From Clostridia bacterium (GTDB lineage Bacteria; Bacillota; Clostridia; UBA1381): a stretch of DNA of 64,000 nucleotides. Positions 42,209-51,657 of the stretch are shown here, one piece after another. The stretch is taken from positions 1 through 64,000 of the forward strand of contig JAGASE010000007.1 in the NCBI GenBank assembly GCA_017621875.1, read 5' to 3'. The number at the start of each line of letters is the position of its first letter. Position 1 is the first letter of the stretch. The translations under genes and the position numbers were made by a program. The notes beneath the pieces were generated by a model. That model searched no databases and was not told where the DNA came from. It saw only the letters and a program-made list of their open reading frames with translations.

Positions 42209-43555
42209 TCAAAGAGAATTAATATCCTTTATAATGGCGTCAATATCTGCTTTTAAGCCGCTGTCCACCTTAATTGTTTCCATAATTTTATCCACACCGT
42301 ACATAACTGTGGTTCTGTCGCGGTTTCCGAGTGCCTTTGCAATCATTACAAAGTTGAGATTTGTAAGAGTTTTACAGAGATACATCGCAATCTGTCTCGG
42401 AAAAGCTATGTTTTTCTGTTTGGATTTTCCCAAAAGCTCGTCCTCGGATATATTATAATATGAAGAAACGCTTTCTATTATTTTATTCGGAGTTATTTTT
42501 ATAATTCCATCATCGGGAAGAATGGATTTTATAGCGATTTCGGCGATTTCCATATTAACCTCGCTGTTTTTGATGCCGGCATAGGAAATTATTTTTAAAA
42601 GTGCTCCCTCAAGCTCACGGACGTTTGAATCTATCCGCTCTGCTATATAGGAAAGTACCTCCTCGCTTATATAAACATTCTGGCTTTCCGCTTTTTTCTT
42701 CAAAATTGCAACTCTTGTTTCATAGTCCGGGCTGATAATGTCGATATTAAGTCCCCATTCAAATCGAGTTTTGAGTCTCTCCTCAATGGTTACAAGGTCC
42801 TTCGGCATACGGTCGCTGGTTAAAACAATCTGCTTATTATTAAGGTACAGGTCATTGAAGGTATGGAAAAATTCCTCCTGAATACCTTGCTTGTTCTCGA
42901 TAAATTGAATATCATCGATAAGTAAAACGTCTACGTTTCGGTAAAGCTGACGGAAAGAGCCCATATCCTTTACGTGCAGCGATTCAATCATTTCGTTTGT
43001 GAAACGTTCACTGGTGACGTAAACTACTTTCATATGCGGCGAATTTTTAAGAATTTCATTGCCGATAGCCTGCATAAGATGGGTTTTTCCAAGTCCCGAA
43101 TTTCCGTACAAAAACAGAGGATTGTTCTTCTCTTGTCCGGGATATTTTGCGGTGCTCATTGCGATTGCGGTCGCATATTCATTTGATGAGCCTACAACGA
43201 AATTATCAAAGGTATACCGCGGATTGAGATTTGATTTTATAATATTTGAGCTTACGCTTTTTTCCTCTTTTTCCTCATGAATTTCCTTTTTTTCAGGTTC
43301 TTTATATTCGTTTTTTAAAATTATTTTTAGCTTGACCGGAGATGCAGTAATTTTAGAAATTGATTTTTCTATAATGTCTGTGTATCTTAAATCAATCATC
43401 GTCTTGCAGATTGATGTAGATACGCCTATCACAAAATTTTCTCCTTCATATGAAATCGGAGTGATGTCCTTTATGTAGGTGTTATATCCTACAACCGAGT
43501 TTATATCATTCTGAATATATGATAGGGAGGCAGACCATATCTGTTTTATATCCAT
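42209..43555 (-). CDS. dnaA: Chromosomal replication initiator protein DnaA
   Basis: DnaA opens the replication origin. The 448-residue protein has the N-terminal interaction domain, Walker A YGNSGLGKTHLMQAIG near residue 152, Walker B VDVLLIDDIQFIENK near 208, and the DNA-binding signature MYLCKTLTNLNF...LGNRDRTTVMYG near 385-425. The start ATG is 43555. It precedes dnaN on the same strand. Confidence 0.98.
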   Translation of the reverse strand: MDIKQIWSASLSYIQNDINSVVGYNTYIKDITPISYEGENFVIGVSTSICKTMIDLRYTDIIEKSISKITASPVKLKIILKNEYKEPEKKEIHEEKEEKSVSSNIIKSNLNPRYTFDNFVVGSSNEYATAIAMSTAKYPGQEKNNPLFLYGNSGLGKTHLMQAIGNEILKNSPHMKVVYVTSERFTNEMIESLHVKDMGSFRQLYRNVDVLLIDDIQFIENKQGIQEEFFHTFNDLYLNNKQIVLTSDRMPKDLVTIEERLKTRFEWGLNIDIISPDYETRVAILKKKAESQNVYISEEVLSYIAERIDSNVRELEGALLKIISYAGIKNSEVNMEIAEIAIKSILPDDGIIKITPNKIIESVSSYYNISEDELLGKSKQKNIAFPRQIAMYLCKTLTNLNFVMIAKALGNRDRTTVMYGVDKIMETIKVDSGLKADIDAIIKDINSL

Positions 43556-43662
43556 TTTTATCCCCCTGTTTGGTTTTATACATATCAGTTATACATAAGT
43601 GTACTATTTTAATAATAACAGAAAATAAGATAATTTACAAGAAAAAACGCATTATTTTTTAA

Positions 43663-45012
<1,350 letters not shown>

Positions 45013-45013
45013 T

Positions 45014-45042
45014 TTGACAATTTCTTTTTGATGTTGTATAAT
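45014..45042 (+). promoter_or_regulatory. Promoter of the ArsR-type gene
   Basis: TTGACA (45014-45019), 17 bp and TATAAT (45037-45042) give a perfect sigma-A promoter that begins one base after the enolase stop codon. Confidence 0.88.
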
Positions 45043-45072
45043 AATACTAATATCAGAAAGGGAGAAATTTCG

Positions 45073-45414
45073 ATGAGGTGCGAGCATTGCCAATATAATA
45101 CCGCGATTGTGGACAGACTTAAAAATGAAGCTCCTTCCCAGGAGCTTTTGGACAGCCTTACCGAGGTGTTCAAGGTTTTTGGAGATAATACAAGAATAAA
45201 AATATTGTGGAATTTGTTTGATAACGAAATCTGTGTTGCGGATATTGCTGAAAAGACCGGCATGAGCCAGTCGGCAATAAGTCATCAGCTTAAAAGTCTT
45301 AAGCAGGCACGGCTTATAAAGGCACGCCGCGACGGTAAAAACACCTTTTATTCCCTGTGCGATGACCACGTAAAACGCATTATAGAACAGGTAATGATTC
45401 ATATAAGCGAGTAA
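45073..45414 (+). CDS. ArsR/SmtB-type zinc-sensor regulator
   Basis: The 113-residue protein has an ArsR winged helix (ICVADIAEKTGMSQSAISHQLKSL, residues 53-76). The C-terminal helix carries the alpha-5 zinc ligand pattern of SmtB/CzrA: Asp97, His99, His110 and Glu113 in the exact D-x-H, +11 H, +3 E spacing. An N-terminal Cys3-x2-Cys6 pair could add an alpha-3N-type site, although the alpha-3 helix lacks its cysteine partner. Zinc would release it from DNA. I start at ATG 45073 after AAAGGGAG; the longer frame begins 15 codons earlier inside the promoter region. No zinc transporter is adjacent, so its target may be elsewhere. Confidence 0.85.
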   Translation: MRCEHCQYNTAIVDRLKNEAPSQELLDSLTEVFKVFGDNTRIKILWNLFDNEICVADIAEKTGMSQSAISHQLKSLKQARLIKARRDGKNTFYSLCDDHVKRIIEQVMIHISE

Positions 45415-45425
45415 ATAAAGAAAAT

Positions 45426-45454
45426 AAAATTCCGCCCAAATCGGGCGGAATTTT
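45426..45454. terminator. Bidirectional terminator between arsR and crr
   Basis: AAAATTCCGCCC (45426-45437) pairs perfectly with GGGCGGAATTTT (45443-45454). Confidence 0.92.
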
Positions 45455-45471
45455 GTTATACATAAATAAAC

Positions 45472-45939
45472 TTATTTCAGATATTCCATAACGGTTGTTT
45501 CTCCGCCGATTACCTGTCCCTTTAAAAATTCCAGCTTTTTGAGTTCATCGGAATTTGTAATAACAATCGGTGTGTAAACCTCGTATCCCTTTTCCTTAAT
45601 AGCATTTATGTCTGTCTCGCACAAAATATCTCCTGCGTGAACCTTATCGCCCTCGCTGACTTTTGCCGTAAAGCCTTCGCCTTTAAGCTCTACTGTGTTA
45701 AGTCCGATGTGAACTAAAATTTCAAGTCCGTCATCGGACTTTATTGAGTATGCATGCAGAGTATCGAAAACCTGCACAACAGTGCCGTTTACAGGTGATT
45801 TTACCTTATTATCTGTTGGAATGATTGCAATACCGTCTCCTAAAAGCTTATCCGCAAAAACCGAGTCGGGCACGCTTTCAATTCCTACACATTCTCCTGT
45901 TTGTGTTGCAACTATTTTTGATTTTTTTCTGCCGAACAT
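45472..45939 (-). CDS. crr: PTS glucose-type IIA protein
   Basis: The 155-residue protein is a soluble IIA(Glc)-type phosphocarrier of the phosphotransferase system. The conserved histidine pair is seen in DTLHAYSIKSDDGLEILVHIGLNTVELKG, in two halves around residues 65-90; the second His is the phosphorylated one. It receives phosphate from HPr and passes it to a IIB domain. It is a stand-alone domain, in a cluster with ptsI and ptsH on the same strand. Confidence 0.93.
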   Translation of the reverse strand: MFGRKKSKIVATQTGECVGIESVPDSVFADKLLGDGIAIIPTDNKVKSPVNGTVVQVFDTLHAYSIKSDDGLEILVHIGLNTVELKGEGFTAKVSEGDKVHAGDILCETDINAIKEKGYEVYTPIVITNSDELKKLEFLKGQVIGGETTVMEYLK

Positions 45940-46018
45940 AAATTTTTCCTTTATCCTTTCTGCCTATGAAAAAATAATTATATGTCCCTTATTATAGGCA
46001 TATAAGGGACGTATATTT

Positions 46019-47653
46019 TTAATTTTTAGAATAGCTTTCTCTTACAATTTTTCTGACCTCTAAAACCTTGCCGCAGGTTACAGAAAGCTCATCAATACCC
46101 ATTTTCAAAAATTTCGGTATAAGCTCACTGTCCGAGCCAAGCTCACCGCAGATGCCCGCCCAGATGCCCTTTTTATGAGCGTTTTCTATAACCATTTTGA
46201 TTGTACGCAGGATTGCCTCGTGGTGAGTATCCATCATTTCCGCAACGTCTTCATTCTGGCGGTCCATAGCAAGCAGATACTGCGTTAAATCGTTTGTTCC
46301 GATAGAGAAAAAGTCAGATTCCTCTGCTAAAATATCGGAAATTATTGCAGCTGCAGGGGTTTCAATCATGATACCGACCTGCAAGTCCTTTGCGTATGGA
46401 ATTTTTGCCTCATCAAGCTCCGCCTTTGCCTCGTTTATAATAGCCTTTGCGTCTTGTATCTCCTTTAGCGAAACAATCATTGGGAGCATTATCATAATAT
46501 TTCCGAAGGCCGATGCACGAAGAATTGCCCTGAGCTGGGTTTTGAAAATATCGCGGCGTGTAAGACAAATTCTGATTGCACGCATGCCAAGTGCCGGATT
46601 TTCCTCCTCGGGCAGCTTGAAATAATCAATTTTTTTGTCCGCTCCGATATCTAAAGTTCTGATTATTACAGGCTTCTCACCCATTCCCTCCGCAATTTTT
46701 TTATATGCCTCAAATTGCATATCCTCGGTCGGAAAATCCTCGCTTTCAAGGTACAAAAACTCACTTCGGAAAAGACCGATACCCTCGGCGTCATTCAAAA
46801 TAACATTGCCGAGGTCGGCGGTAGTACCGATGTTTGCATACAGCTTTATTTTTTTGCCATCTACAGTTACGGTCGGTTTATCCTTTAATTCCTTCAAAAG
46901 CTCACGCTGCTCGTCCTTTTCGTTCTTTTTTGCCGAAAGCTCCTTCATAATTTCCTCGGTAGGCTCAATATAAACCCTTCCCGTATAACCGTCAACGGCT
47001 GCAAATTTTCCGTCATATTCCTCTTTAACGATGCTTTTTATACCGATGATTGCCGGAATTGACAAAGAGCGTGCCAAAATTGCAGTATGAGATGTTGCAC
47101 TTCCCTTTTCGGTTACAAATGCAGTTATTTTTTCCTTATCCATCTGCAGTGTTTCACTTGGTGCTAAGTCATCGGCAAAAATTATAATATTGTCGCCGTC
47201 CGCTGTAAATTCATGACGCTCCTCGCCACTTAAAATGCCGATAATTCTGTCCGAAACATCACGCACATCGCTTGCTCTTGCCTGCATATAGGTGTCGTCC
47301 ATATCGGAAAACATTTTAGAAAAGCTGTCCGCCGTCATTAACACGGCAGTTTCGGCATTCAGCCGCTGCTTTGTTATTATATTCATTACCGACTCATTAT
47401 AGTCGATATCCTCAAGCATCATACGATGTATCGAAAAAATCTGTGCCTCTGCCTCGCCTATCTCCTTGGTAGCTTTATAATAAAGAAGCTCAAGCTCATC
47501 TATTGCCTCTGTTTTTGCTTTATTGTAACGCATGGTTTCAGCTTCAATGTCCTCAACGTGCCGTCTTTTTACAGTGAAGCTGTCACGTGTATATAAACTG
47601 ACCTTGCCGAAGTTGATGCCGCTGCACACTGCTTTACCACTTAATATAATCAT
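46019..47653 (-). CDS. ptsI: PTS enzyme I
   Basis: Enzyme I uses phosphoenolpyruvate to phosphorylate HPr. The 544-residue product has the phosphohistidine motif GSATSHTAILARS near residue 185 and the PEP-binding block with IGTNDLTQYLLAMDR near 430, plus CGELGSD near 495. I start at ATG 47653; AGGAGTG lies 9 bp upstream and a GTG three codons earlier is less likely. It follows ptsH by 11 bp. Confidence 0.95.
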   Translation of the reverse strand: MIILSGKAVCSGINFGKVSLYTRDSFTVKRRHVEDIEAETMRYNKAKTEAIDELELLYYKATKEIGEAEAQIFSIHRMMLEDIDYNESVMNIITKQRLNAETAVLMTADSFSKMFSDMDDTYMQARASDVRDVSDRIIGILSGEERHEFTADGDNIIIFADDLAPSETLQMDKEKITAFVTEKGSATSHTAILARSLSIPAIIGIKSIVKEEYDGKFAAVDGYTGRVYIEPTEEIMKELSAKKNEKDEQRELLKELKDKPTVTVDGKKIKLYANIGTTADLGNVILNDAEGIGLFRSEFLYLESEDFPTEDMQFEAYKKIAEGMGEKPVIIRTLDIGADKKIDYFKLPEEENPALGMRAIRICLTRRDIFKTQLRAILRASAFGNIMIMLPMIVSLKEIQDAKAIINEAKAELDEAKIPYAKDLQVGIMIETPAAAIISDILAEESDFFSIGTNDLTQYLLAMDRQNEDVAEMMDTHHEAILRTIKMVIENAHKKGIWAGICGELGSDSELIPKFLKMGIDELSVTCGKVLEVRKIVRESYSKN

Positions 47654-47664
47654 AAATGACACTC

Positions 47665-47922
47665 CTACAAATTATTTTTGAAAAATCCCTCTATAGCTGT
47701 TAATGCCGCGTCCTCGTCACTGCCTGAAATCGTAACGCGGATTGTGTCGTCCTTTTTTACCGATAATCCCATCAGTGCAAAAAGTCTTTTTAAATCCGCA
47801 CTTTTTTCGCCCTTATAAATCATTATTTCCGACTCAAAGTCGCTTGCCTCTTTTACTAAAAGCCCTGCAGGACGTGCGTGTATTCCAAGCTCGTCGCATA
47901 TTTTATAAGTAAATTCTTTCAT
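47665..47922 (-). CDS. ptsH: PTS phosphocarrier HPr with Arg at position 46
   Basis: HPr carries phosphate from enzyme I to the sugar-specific IIA proteins. The 85-residue protein has the phosphorylatable His15 in GIHARPA. The regulatory site of Firmicutes HPr, Ser46, which HPr kinase phosphorylates for catabolite repression, is replaced by Arg46 (SADLKRLFALMGL, residues 41-53). The surrounding hydrophobic helix differs from the usual LKSIMGVMSLG. It should keep phosphotransfer to sugars but not serve as a Ser46-P corepressor. Its neighbours ptsI and crr are normal. Confidence 0.94.
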   Translation of the reverse strand: MKEFTYKICDELGIHARPAGLLVKEASDFESEIMIYKGEKSADLKRLFALMGLSVKKDDTIRVTISGSDEDAALTAIEGFFKNNL

Positions 47923-48002
47923 ATTAAGATAATCCTTTCTTTCTTTTTTTAATTATTATGCTTAAAAATTTGTTTGTTTATACAATACATGGGCATTATA
48001 AA

Positions 48003-48031
48003 TTGACAAATAAAAAAAAAAAGTTTATAAT
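48003..48031 (+). promoter_or_regulatory. Promoter of nfnAB
   Basis: TTGACA (48003-48008), 17 bp and TATAAT (48026-48031) lie 29 bp before the nfnA start. Confidence 0.88.
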
Positions 48032-48059
48032 AGGATAAGCAAAATGGAGATGATTTTAA

Positions 48060-48899
48060 ATGTATAAGATAGTTAAAAAAGTCTGCTTGAATCCGACAGT
48101 TACAAGGATGGATATTTTGGCTCCGCATATTGCAAAAAAAGCAGAGCCGGGGCAGTTTATTATATTACGTGTTTCGGAGGACGGAGAGCGTATTCCGCTT
48201 ACCGTTGCCGATTATGACCGAAACGCCGGAACAGTAGCCGTTATTTTTCAGATAGTGGGTGCTACGACAGAGGAACTTAATCAAAAAGATGAAGGAGACA
48301 GCATTTGTGATTTTGTAGGACCTTTGGGGCAGCCGACCGAAACGGACGGTCTTAAAAAGGTTGCCGTTATAGGCGGCGGCGTAGGCTGTGCTATTGCATA
48401 TCCTGTTGCAAAAAAGCTGCACGAGCAGGGTGCGTGCGTTCATTCGGTAATCGGCTTCAGAAACCGCGAGCTTGTCATATTGGACAAGGATTTTGACGCT
48501 GTTTCGGACAGGCTGCAGGTTATGACCGATGACGGCTCCTTCGGCGAAAAGGGACTTGTTACCGATGCACTTAAGAAGCTGATTGAAGAAGGAAACAAAT
48601 ACGATGAGGTTATCGTTATAGGACCTTTGATTATGATGAAATTTGTATGCATGCTCACCAAGGAATACGGTATAAAAACCGTTGTAAGCATGAATCCTAT
48701 TATGATTGACGGAACGGGAATGTGCGGCGGCTGCCGCATAAGTGTTGGCGGAGAGGTGAAGTTTGCCTGTGTTGACGGTCCTGACTTTGACGGACATCTG
48801 GTGGATTTTGACGAGGCTATGGAAAGAGCCTCAATGTATAAAGCATTTGAAAGAAAAGCACATGATAAGGCTTGCAGCTTGTTTAAGGGGGTAGAATAA
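48060..48899 (+). CDS. nfnA: NfnA-like ferredoxin-NADP+ oxidoreductase subunit alpha
   Basis: The 279-residue protein is an FAD/NAD(H)-binding, ferredoxin-reductase-type subunit. It has RIPLTVADYDR near residue 45 (FAD), VIGGGVGCAIAYPVAKKL near 102 (NAD), and a C-terminal [2Fe-2S] motif CGGCRISVGGEVKFACVDGPD near 222-242. With NfnB it forms the bifurcating NADH-dependent reduced ferredoxin:NADP+ oxidoreductase, which couples ferredoxin and NADH oxidation to NADPH production in anaerobes. It starts 29 bp after a consensus promoter and is followed 1 bp later by nfnB. Confidence 0.92.
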   Translation: MYKIVKKVCLNPTVTRMDILAPHIAKKAEPGQFIILRVSEDGERIPLTVADYDRNAGTVAVIFQIVGATTEELNQKDEGDSICDFVGPLGQPTETDGLKKVAVIGGGVGCAIAYPVAKKLHEQGACVHSVIGFRNRELVILDKDFDAVSDRLQVMTDDGSFGEKGLVTDALKKLIEEGNKYDEVIVIGPLIMMKFVCMLTKEYGIKTVVSMNPIMIDGTGMCGGCRISVGGEVKFACVDGPDFDGHLVDFDEAMERASMYKAFERKAHDKACSLFKGVE

Positions 48900-48900
48900 A

Positions 48901-50289
48901 ATGCCGAATATGTCACCTAAGAAGAATCCAATGCCCTCTCAGGAACCTAATGTAAGAAACAAAAATTTTCTTGAGGTAGCACTCGGTTATTCCGAGGAAA
49001 CCGCAATAGACGAGGCAAAAAGATGTCTGGGCTGTAAAAATAAGCCGTGTGTTTCAGGCTGCCCTGTAAAAATTCATATCCCGGATTTTATTAAAGAGGT
49101 TGCAGAGGGTAATTTTGAAGCAGCCTACAGAATAATATCCGAGGCAAGCTCCCTGCCGGCTGTCTGCGGAAGAGTATGTCCGCAGGAAAACCAGTGCGAG
49201 GGAAAATGCGTAAGAGGAATAAAGGGTGAAAGTGTTGCAATAGGCAGACTCGAAAGATTTGTTGCAGACTGGCATAATCAAAAAGGGACAGATAAAATAG
49301 AAAGACCTGAACTTAACGGTCACAAGGTTGCTATAGTAGGCTCAGGACCTGCGGGACTTACCTGTGCCGGAGATTTGGCGAAGAAGGGCTACAGTGTAAC
49401 TGTATTTGAGGCACTGCACTTAGCAGGAGGCGTTCTTATCTATGGAATACCCGAATTTCGTCTGCCGAAGGCTATTGTTCAAAAGGAAATTGATACCCTT
49501 AAAAGCTTAGGCGTTGAAATTAAAACAAACATGGTTATAGGCAAGGTGCTTTCAATAGACGAGCTTTTGGAGGACGGCTTTGAGGCTGTATTCATCGGTA
49601 CGGGTGCAGGTCTTCCGAGGTTTATGGGAATACCCGGTGAAAATTTAAAGGGAGTATATTCCGCAAATGAATTTTTAACGAGAGTTAATCTTATGAAGGC
49701 GTATAAAGAGGACTCCAAAACGCCGATTAAGGAGAATAAAAAAGTTGCGGTTGTGGGTGGCGGAAACGTTGCTATGGACGCGGCACGCTGTGCAAAACGC
49801 CTGGGAGCCGAGGAGGTTTATGTCGTTTACCGACGCGGCGAGGAGGAGCTTCCTGCAAGAGCCGAGGAGGTTGAGCATGCAAAGGAAGAGGGAATTATCT
49901 TTAAGCTGCTTACCAATCCTGTTGAAATTCTGCCTGACGAAAATAATTTTGTCGGCGGTATAAAATGCGTTGAAATGGAGCTTGGTGAGGCTGACGAATC
50001 AGGCAGATGCAAGCCGGTGGTTAAAAAGGACAGTGAATTTGTTATAGATGTTGACTGCGTTATTATGTCGATTGGTACAAGCCCGAATCCGCTTATAAAA
50101 TCGACCACAAAAGGGCTTGAAACCAAGACATGGGGCGGAATTATAACCGACAGCGAAACGGGACTTACTTCGCGTGAGAGGGTATATGCCGGGGGCGACG
50201 CGGTTACAGGTGCGGCAACCGTTATAATGGCGATGGGCGAAGGAAAGTCTGCCGCGGCTGCTATAGATGAATATATTATGGGAAAATAA
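48901..50289 (+). CDS. nfnB: NfnB-like NADPH-binding subunit (glutamate synthase-type)
   Basis: The 462-residue protein has the N-terminal two-[4Fe-4S] domain (CLGCKNKPCVSGCP near 41-54, CGRVCPQENQCEGKC near 87-101), an FAD Rossmann motif IVGSGPAGLTCAG near 148 and an NADPH motif VVGGGNVAMDAARCA near 285, with the glutamate-synthase small-subunit architecture. Context with nfnA shows it is the bifurcating NADPH:ferredoxin enzyme, not glutamate synthase, since no large GltB-like subunit is adjacent. Length is normal for NfnB. A DeoR regulator follows. Confidence 0.92.
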   Translation: MPNMSPKKNPMPSQEPNVRNKNFLEVALGYSEETAIDEAKRCLGCKNKPCVSGCPVKIHIPDFIKEVAEGNFEAAYRIISEASSLPAVCGRVCPQENQCEGKCVRGIKGESVAIGRLERFVADWHNQKGTDKIERPELNGHKVAIVGSGPAGLTCAGDLAKKGYSVTVFEALHLAGGVLIYGIPEFRLPKAIVQKEIDTLKSLGVEIKTNMVIGKVLSIDELLEDGFEAVFIGTGAGLPRFMGIPGENLKGVYSANEFLTRVNLMKAYKEDSKTPIKENKKVAVVGGGNVAMDAARCAKRLGAEEVYVVYRRGEEELPARAEEVEHAKEEGIIFKLLTNPVEILPDENNFVGGIKCVEMELGEADESGRCKPVVKKDSEFVIDVDCVIMSIGTSPNPLIKSTTKGLETKTWGGIITDSETGLTSRERVYAGGDAVTGAATVIMAMGEGKSAAAAIDEYIMGK

Positions 50290-50298
50290 GGTGAAGTT

Positions 50299-51066
50299 AT
50301 GCTTGCTGTTGAAAGAAGGAATAAAATAGAGGAGCTTATCCAAAAGAATAAGAGCGTGCTTGTTCCGGAGCTTGCAAAGCAGTTTGATGTTACTACAGAA
50401 ACTATCCGCGGAGACCTTGAAAAGCTTGAAAAACAAGGGGTTTTGGTACGGACCTACGGCGGTGCTATGCTGGTTGAAGGCTCGGAATCCGATATACCTG
50501 TTTCCGACCGCGAGGTTATAAATTATGAGGGAAAAGGACGTATCGGAAAGCGTGCCGCAAAAATTATAAAGGACGGAGAAACGGTGTTTTTGGACGCCTC
50601 CACCTCCTGTTTGCATATTGCACGCAATATAAAGGAAAAGAAAAGTCTTACCGTTATAACAAATTCCGAGCGTATTATAAATGAGCTTTCCTCATGCGAA
50701 AATATACGCGTGATGTCTACCGGCGGGCTTTTGTCGCAAAGAAACATGTCGTACGTAGGCAGAATTGTGGAAAAAACCATTCGTGAGAACTATTTTGCAA
50801 ATAAGGTGTTTTTTTCCTGCCGAGGAGCAACTTTGGCACGCGGTCTCACTGAATCCAATGAGGCTGAGGCGGAGATAAAAAAGGCAATGATTGATTGCTC
50901 GGAATCAGTAATTTTTCTCTGCGACCATACAAAAATTGGCAAAATCGGTGTTCCTGTTATAAGCGATTTCAGCCGTATTGACACGCTTATCACCGATACA
51001 AAAATGACCGACGAATGGAGCAAAATGCTTGCCGAAAATGATATAAACTTAATCGAAGAATTATAA
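50299..51066 (+). CDS. DeoR/GlpR-family transcriptional regulator
   Basis: The 255-residue protein has the N-terminal DeoR HTH (LVPELAKQFDVTTETIRGDLEKLEKQGVL in two parts, residues about 18-45), a linker with RTYGGAML near 51, and a C-terminal sugar-phosphate-sensing DeoR domain (FLDASTSCLHIARNI near 95). Such repressors respond to phosphorylated sugars. It lies 9 bp after nfnB and is probably cotranscribed; it might regulate sugar genes not in this window. Confidence 0.9.
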   Translation: MLAVERRNKIEELIQKNKSVLVPELAKQFDVTTETIRGDLEKLEKQGVLVRTYGGAMLVEGSESDIPVSDREVINYEGKGRIGKRAAKIIKDGETVFLDASTSCLHIARNIKEKKSLTVITNSERIINELSSCENIRVMSTGGLLSQRNMSYVGRIVEKTIRENYFANKVFFSCRGATLARGLTESNEAEAEIKKAMIDCSESVIFLCDHTKIGKIGVPVISDFSRIDTLITDTKMTDEWSKMLAENDINLIEEL

Positions 51067-51075
51067 AAGGGACAC

Positions 51076-51110
51076 AAAAACCGTTTAATCTTTCTGATTA
51101 AACGGTTTTT
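51076..51110. terminator. Bidirectional terminator between the DeoR gene and rnpB
   Basis: AAAAACCGTTTAATC (51076-51090) pairs perfectly with GATTAAACGGTTTTT (51096-51110). It ends the DeoR transcript and, on the minus strand, the rnpB transcript. Confidence 0.93.
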
Positions 51111-51123
51111 CTTTAAAAACAAT

Positions 51124-51454
51124 GAGCAAGTCTATAAGCCGGGTTCTGTATCGGACGATTATCTATCTGTGGCGGAGAGTTACCTCCTCGCTCAAGCCAT
51201 CAGGCGTGCAATGCCGAGCAGGCTTAGCTGCACTGTCGATGTTGCTCCGGGTGGGGTTTACACGGGAATTCAGTTACCATCTTCCCTGTGAGCTCTTACC
51301 TCACATTTCCACACTTACCGAAAAATTCGGCGTTTATTTTCTGTTGCACTATCCTTGGAGTCGCCTCCACCGGCCGTTAACCGGCACCCTTGCTCTATGG
51401 AGCCCGGACTTTCCTCACGCACCTTTAAAGTGCCCGCAATCGTCTGACTTACTC
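51124..51454 (-). ncRNA. rnpB: RNase P RNA (M1, class A)
   Basis: On the minus strand the P1 strands GAGTAAGTC (51446-51454) and GACTTGCTC (51124-51132) pair, enclosing the universally conserved core GAGGAAAGTCCGGGCTC and, near the 3' end, ACAGAACCCGGCTTATAGAC. The specificity domain and the loop segments GGTGCCGGTTAACGGCC and GAGCGAGGAGGTAACTC are also visible. It is the catalytic RNA that matures tRNA 5' ends; the protein partner rnpA is at 9719-10054. The plus-strand ORF of 118 codons across it is not a gene. Confidence 0.95.
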
Positions 51455-51461
51455 GACTCAT

Positions 51462-51490
51462 ATTATAAGCTTTTTTGATATATTTGTCAA
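51462..51490 (-). promoter_or_regulatory. Promoter of rnpB overlapping the last stop codon of the ger operon
   Basis: TTGACA (51485-51490) and TATAAT (51462-51467) on the minus strand have a 17-bp spacer. The TGA stop of the small germination protein is part of the TTGACA. Confidence 0.88.
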
Positions 51491-51657
51491 GTGCTGCCTC
51501 TGAATAAAAGATATGCGGCAAGCACTGCAGTTCCCGATGATAAAAGCATAATGAAGCTGCCGCCCAATATATTTTTTCCTTTAAGAGTCCATATACCATA
51601 CATCATGGTACGCAGAATGACTATAAGAACGAGCAGAAAAATAAAAATATCTATCAT
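51487..51657 (-). CDS. Small two-helix membrane protein, candidate GerA D-subunit
   Basis: A 56-residue ORF overlaps the gerAC stop by 4 bp (ATGA). It starts MIDIFIFLLVLIVILRTMMY and has two membrane segments (about residues 3-20 and 33-52) with a short basic loop (TLKGKNILGG) and a short tail, RGST. Small two-helix D subunits of about 55-75 residues are known next to GerA-family receptors in Bacillus and modulate germination. The gene order A-B-C-small fits this, although sequence similarity cannot be proven by eye. Confidence 0.7.
   Translation of the reverse strand: MIDIFIFLLVLIVILRTMMYGIWTLKGKNILGGSFIMLLSSGTAVLAAYLLFRGST

Noticed and set aside
51122-51478. 118-codon ORF on the plus strand
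   Set aside because: It lies across RNase P RNA on the opposite strand, whose structure and conserved core are clear; the ORF is a by-product.
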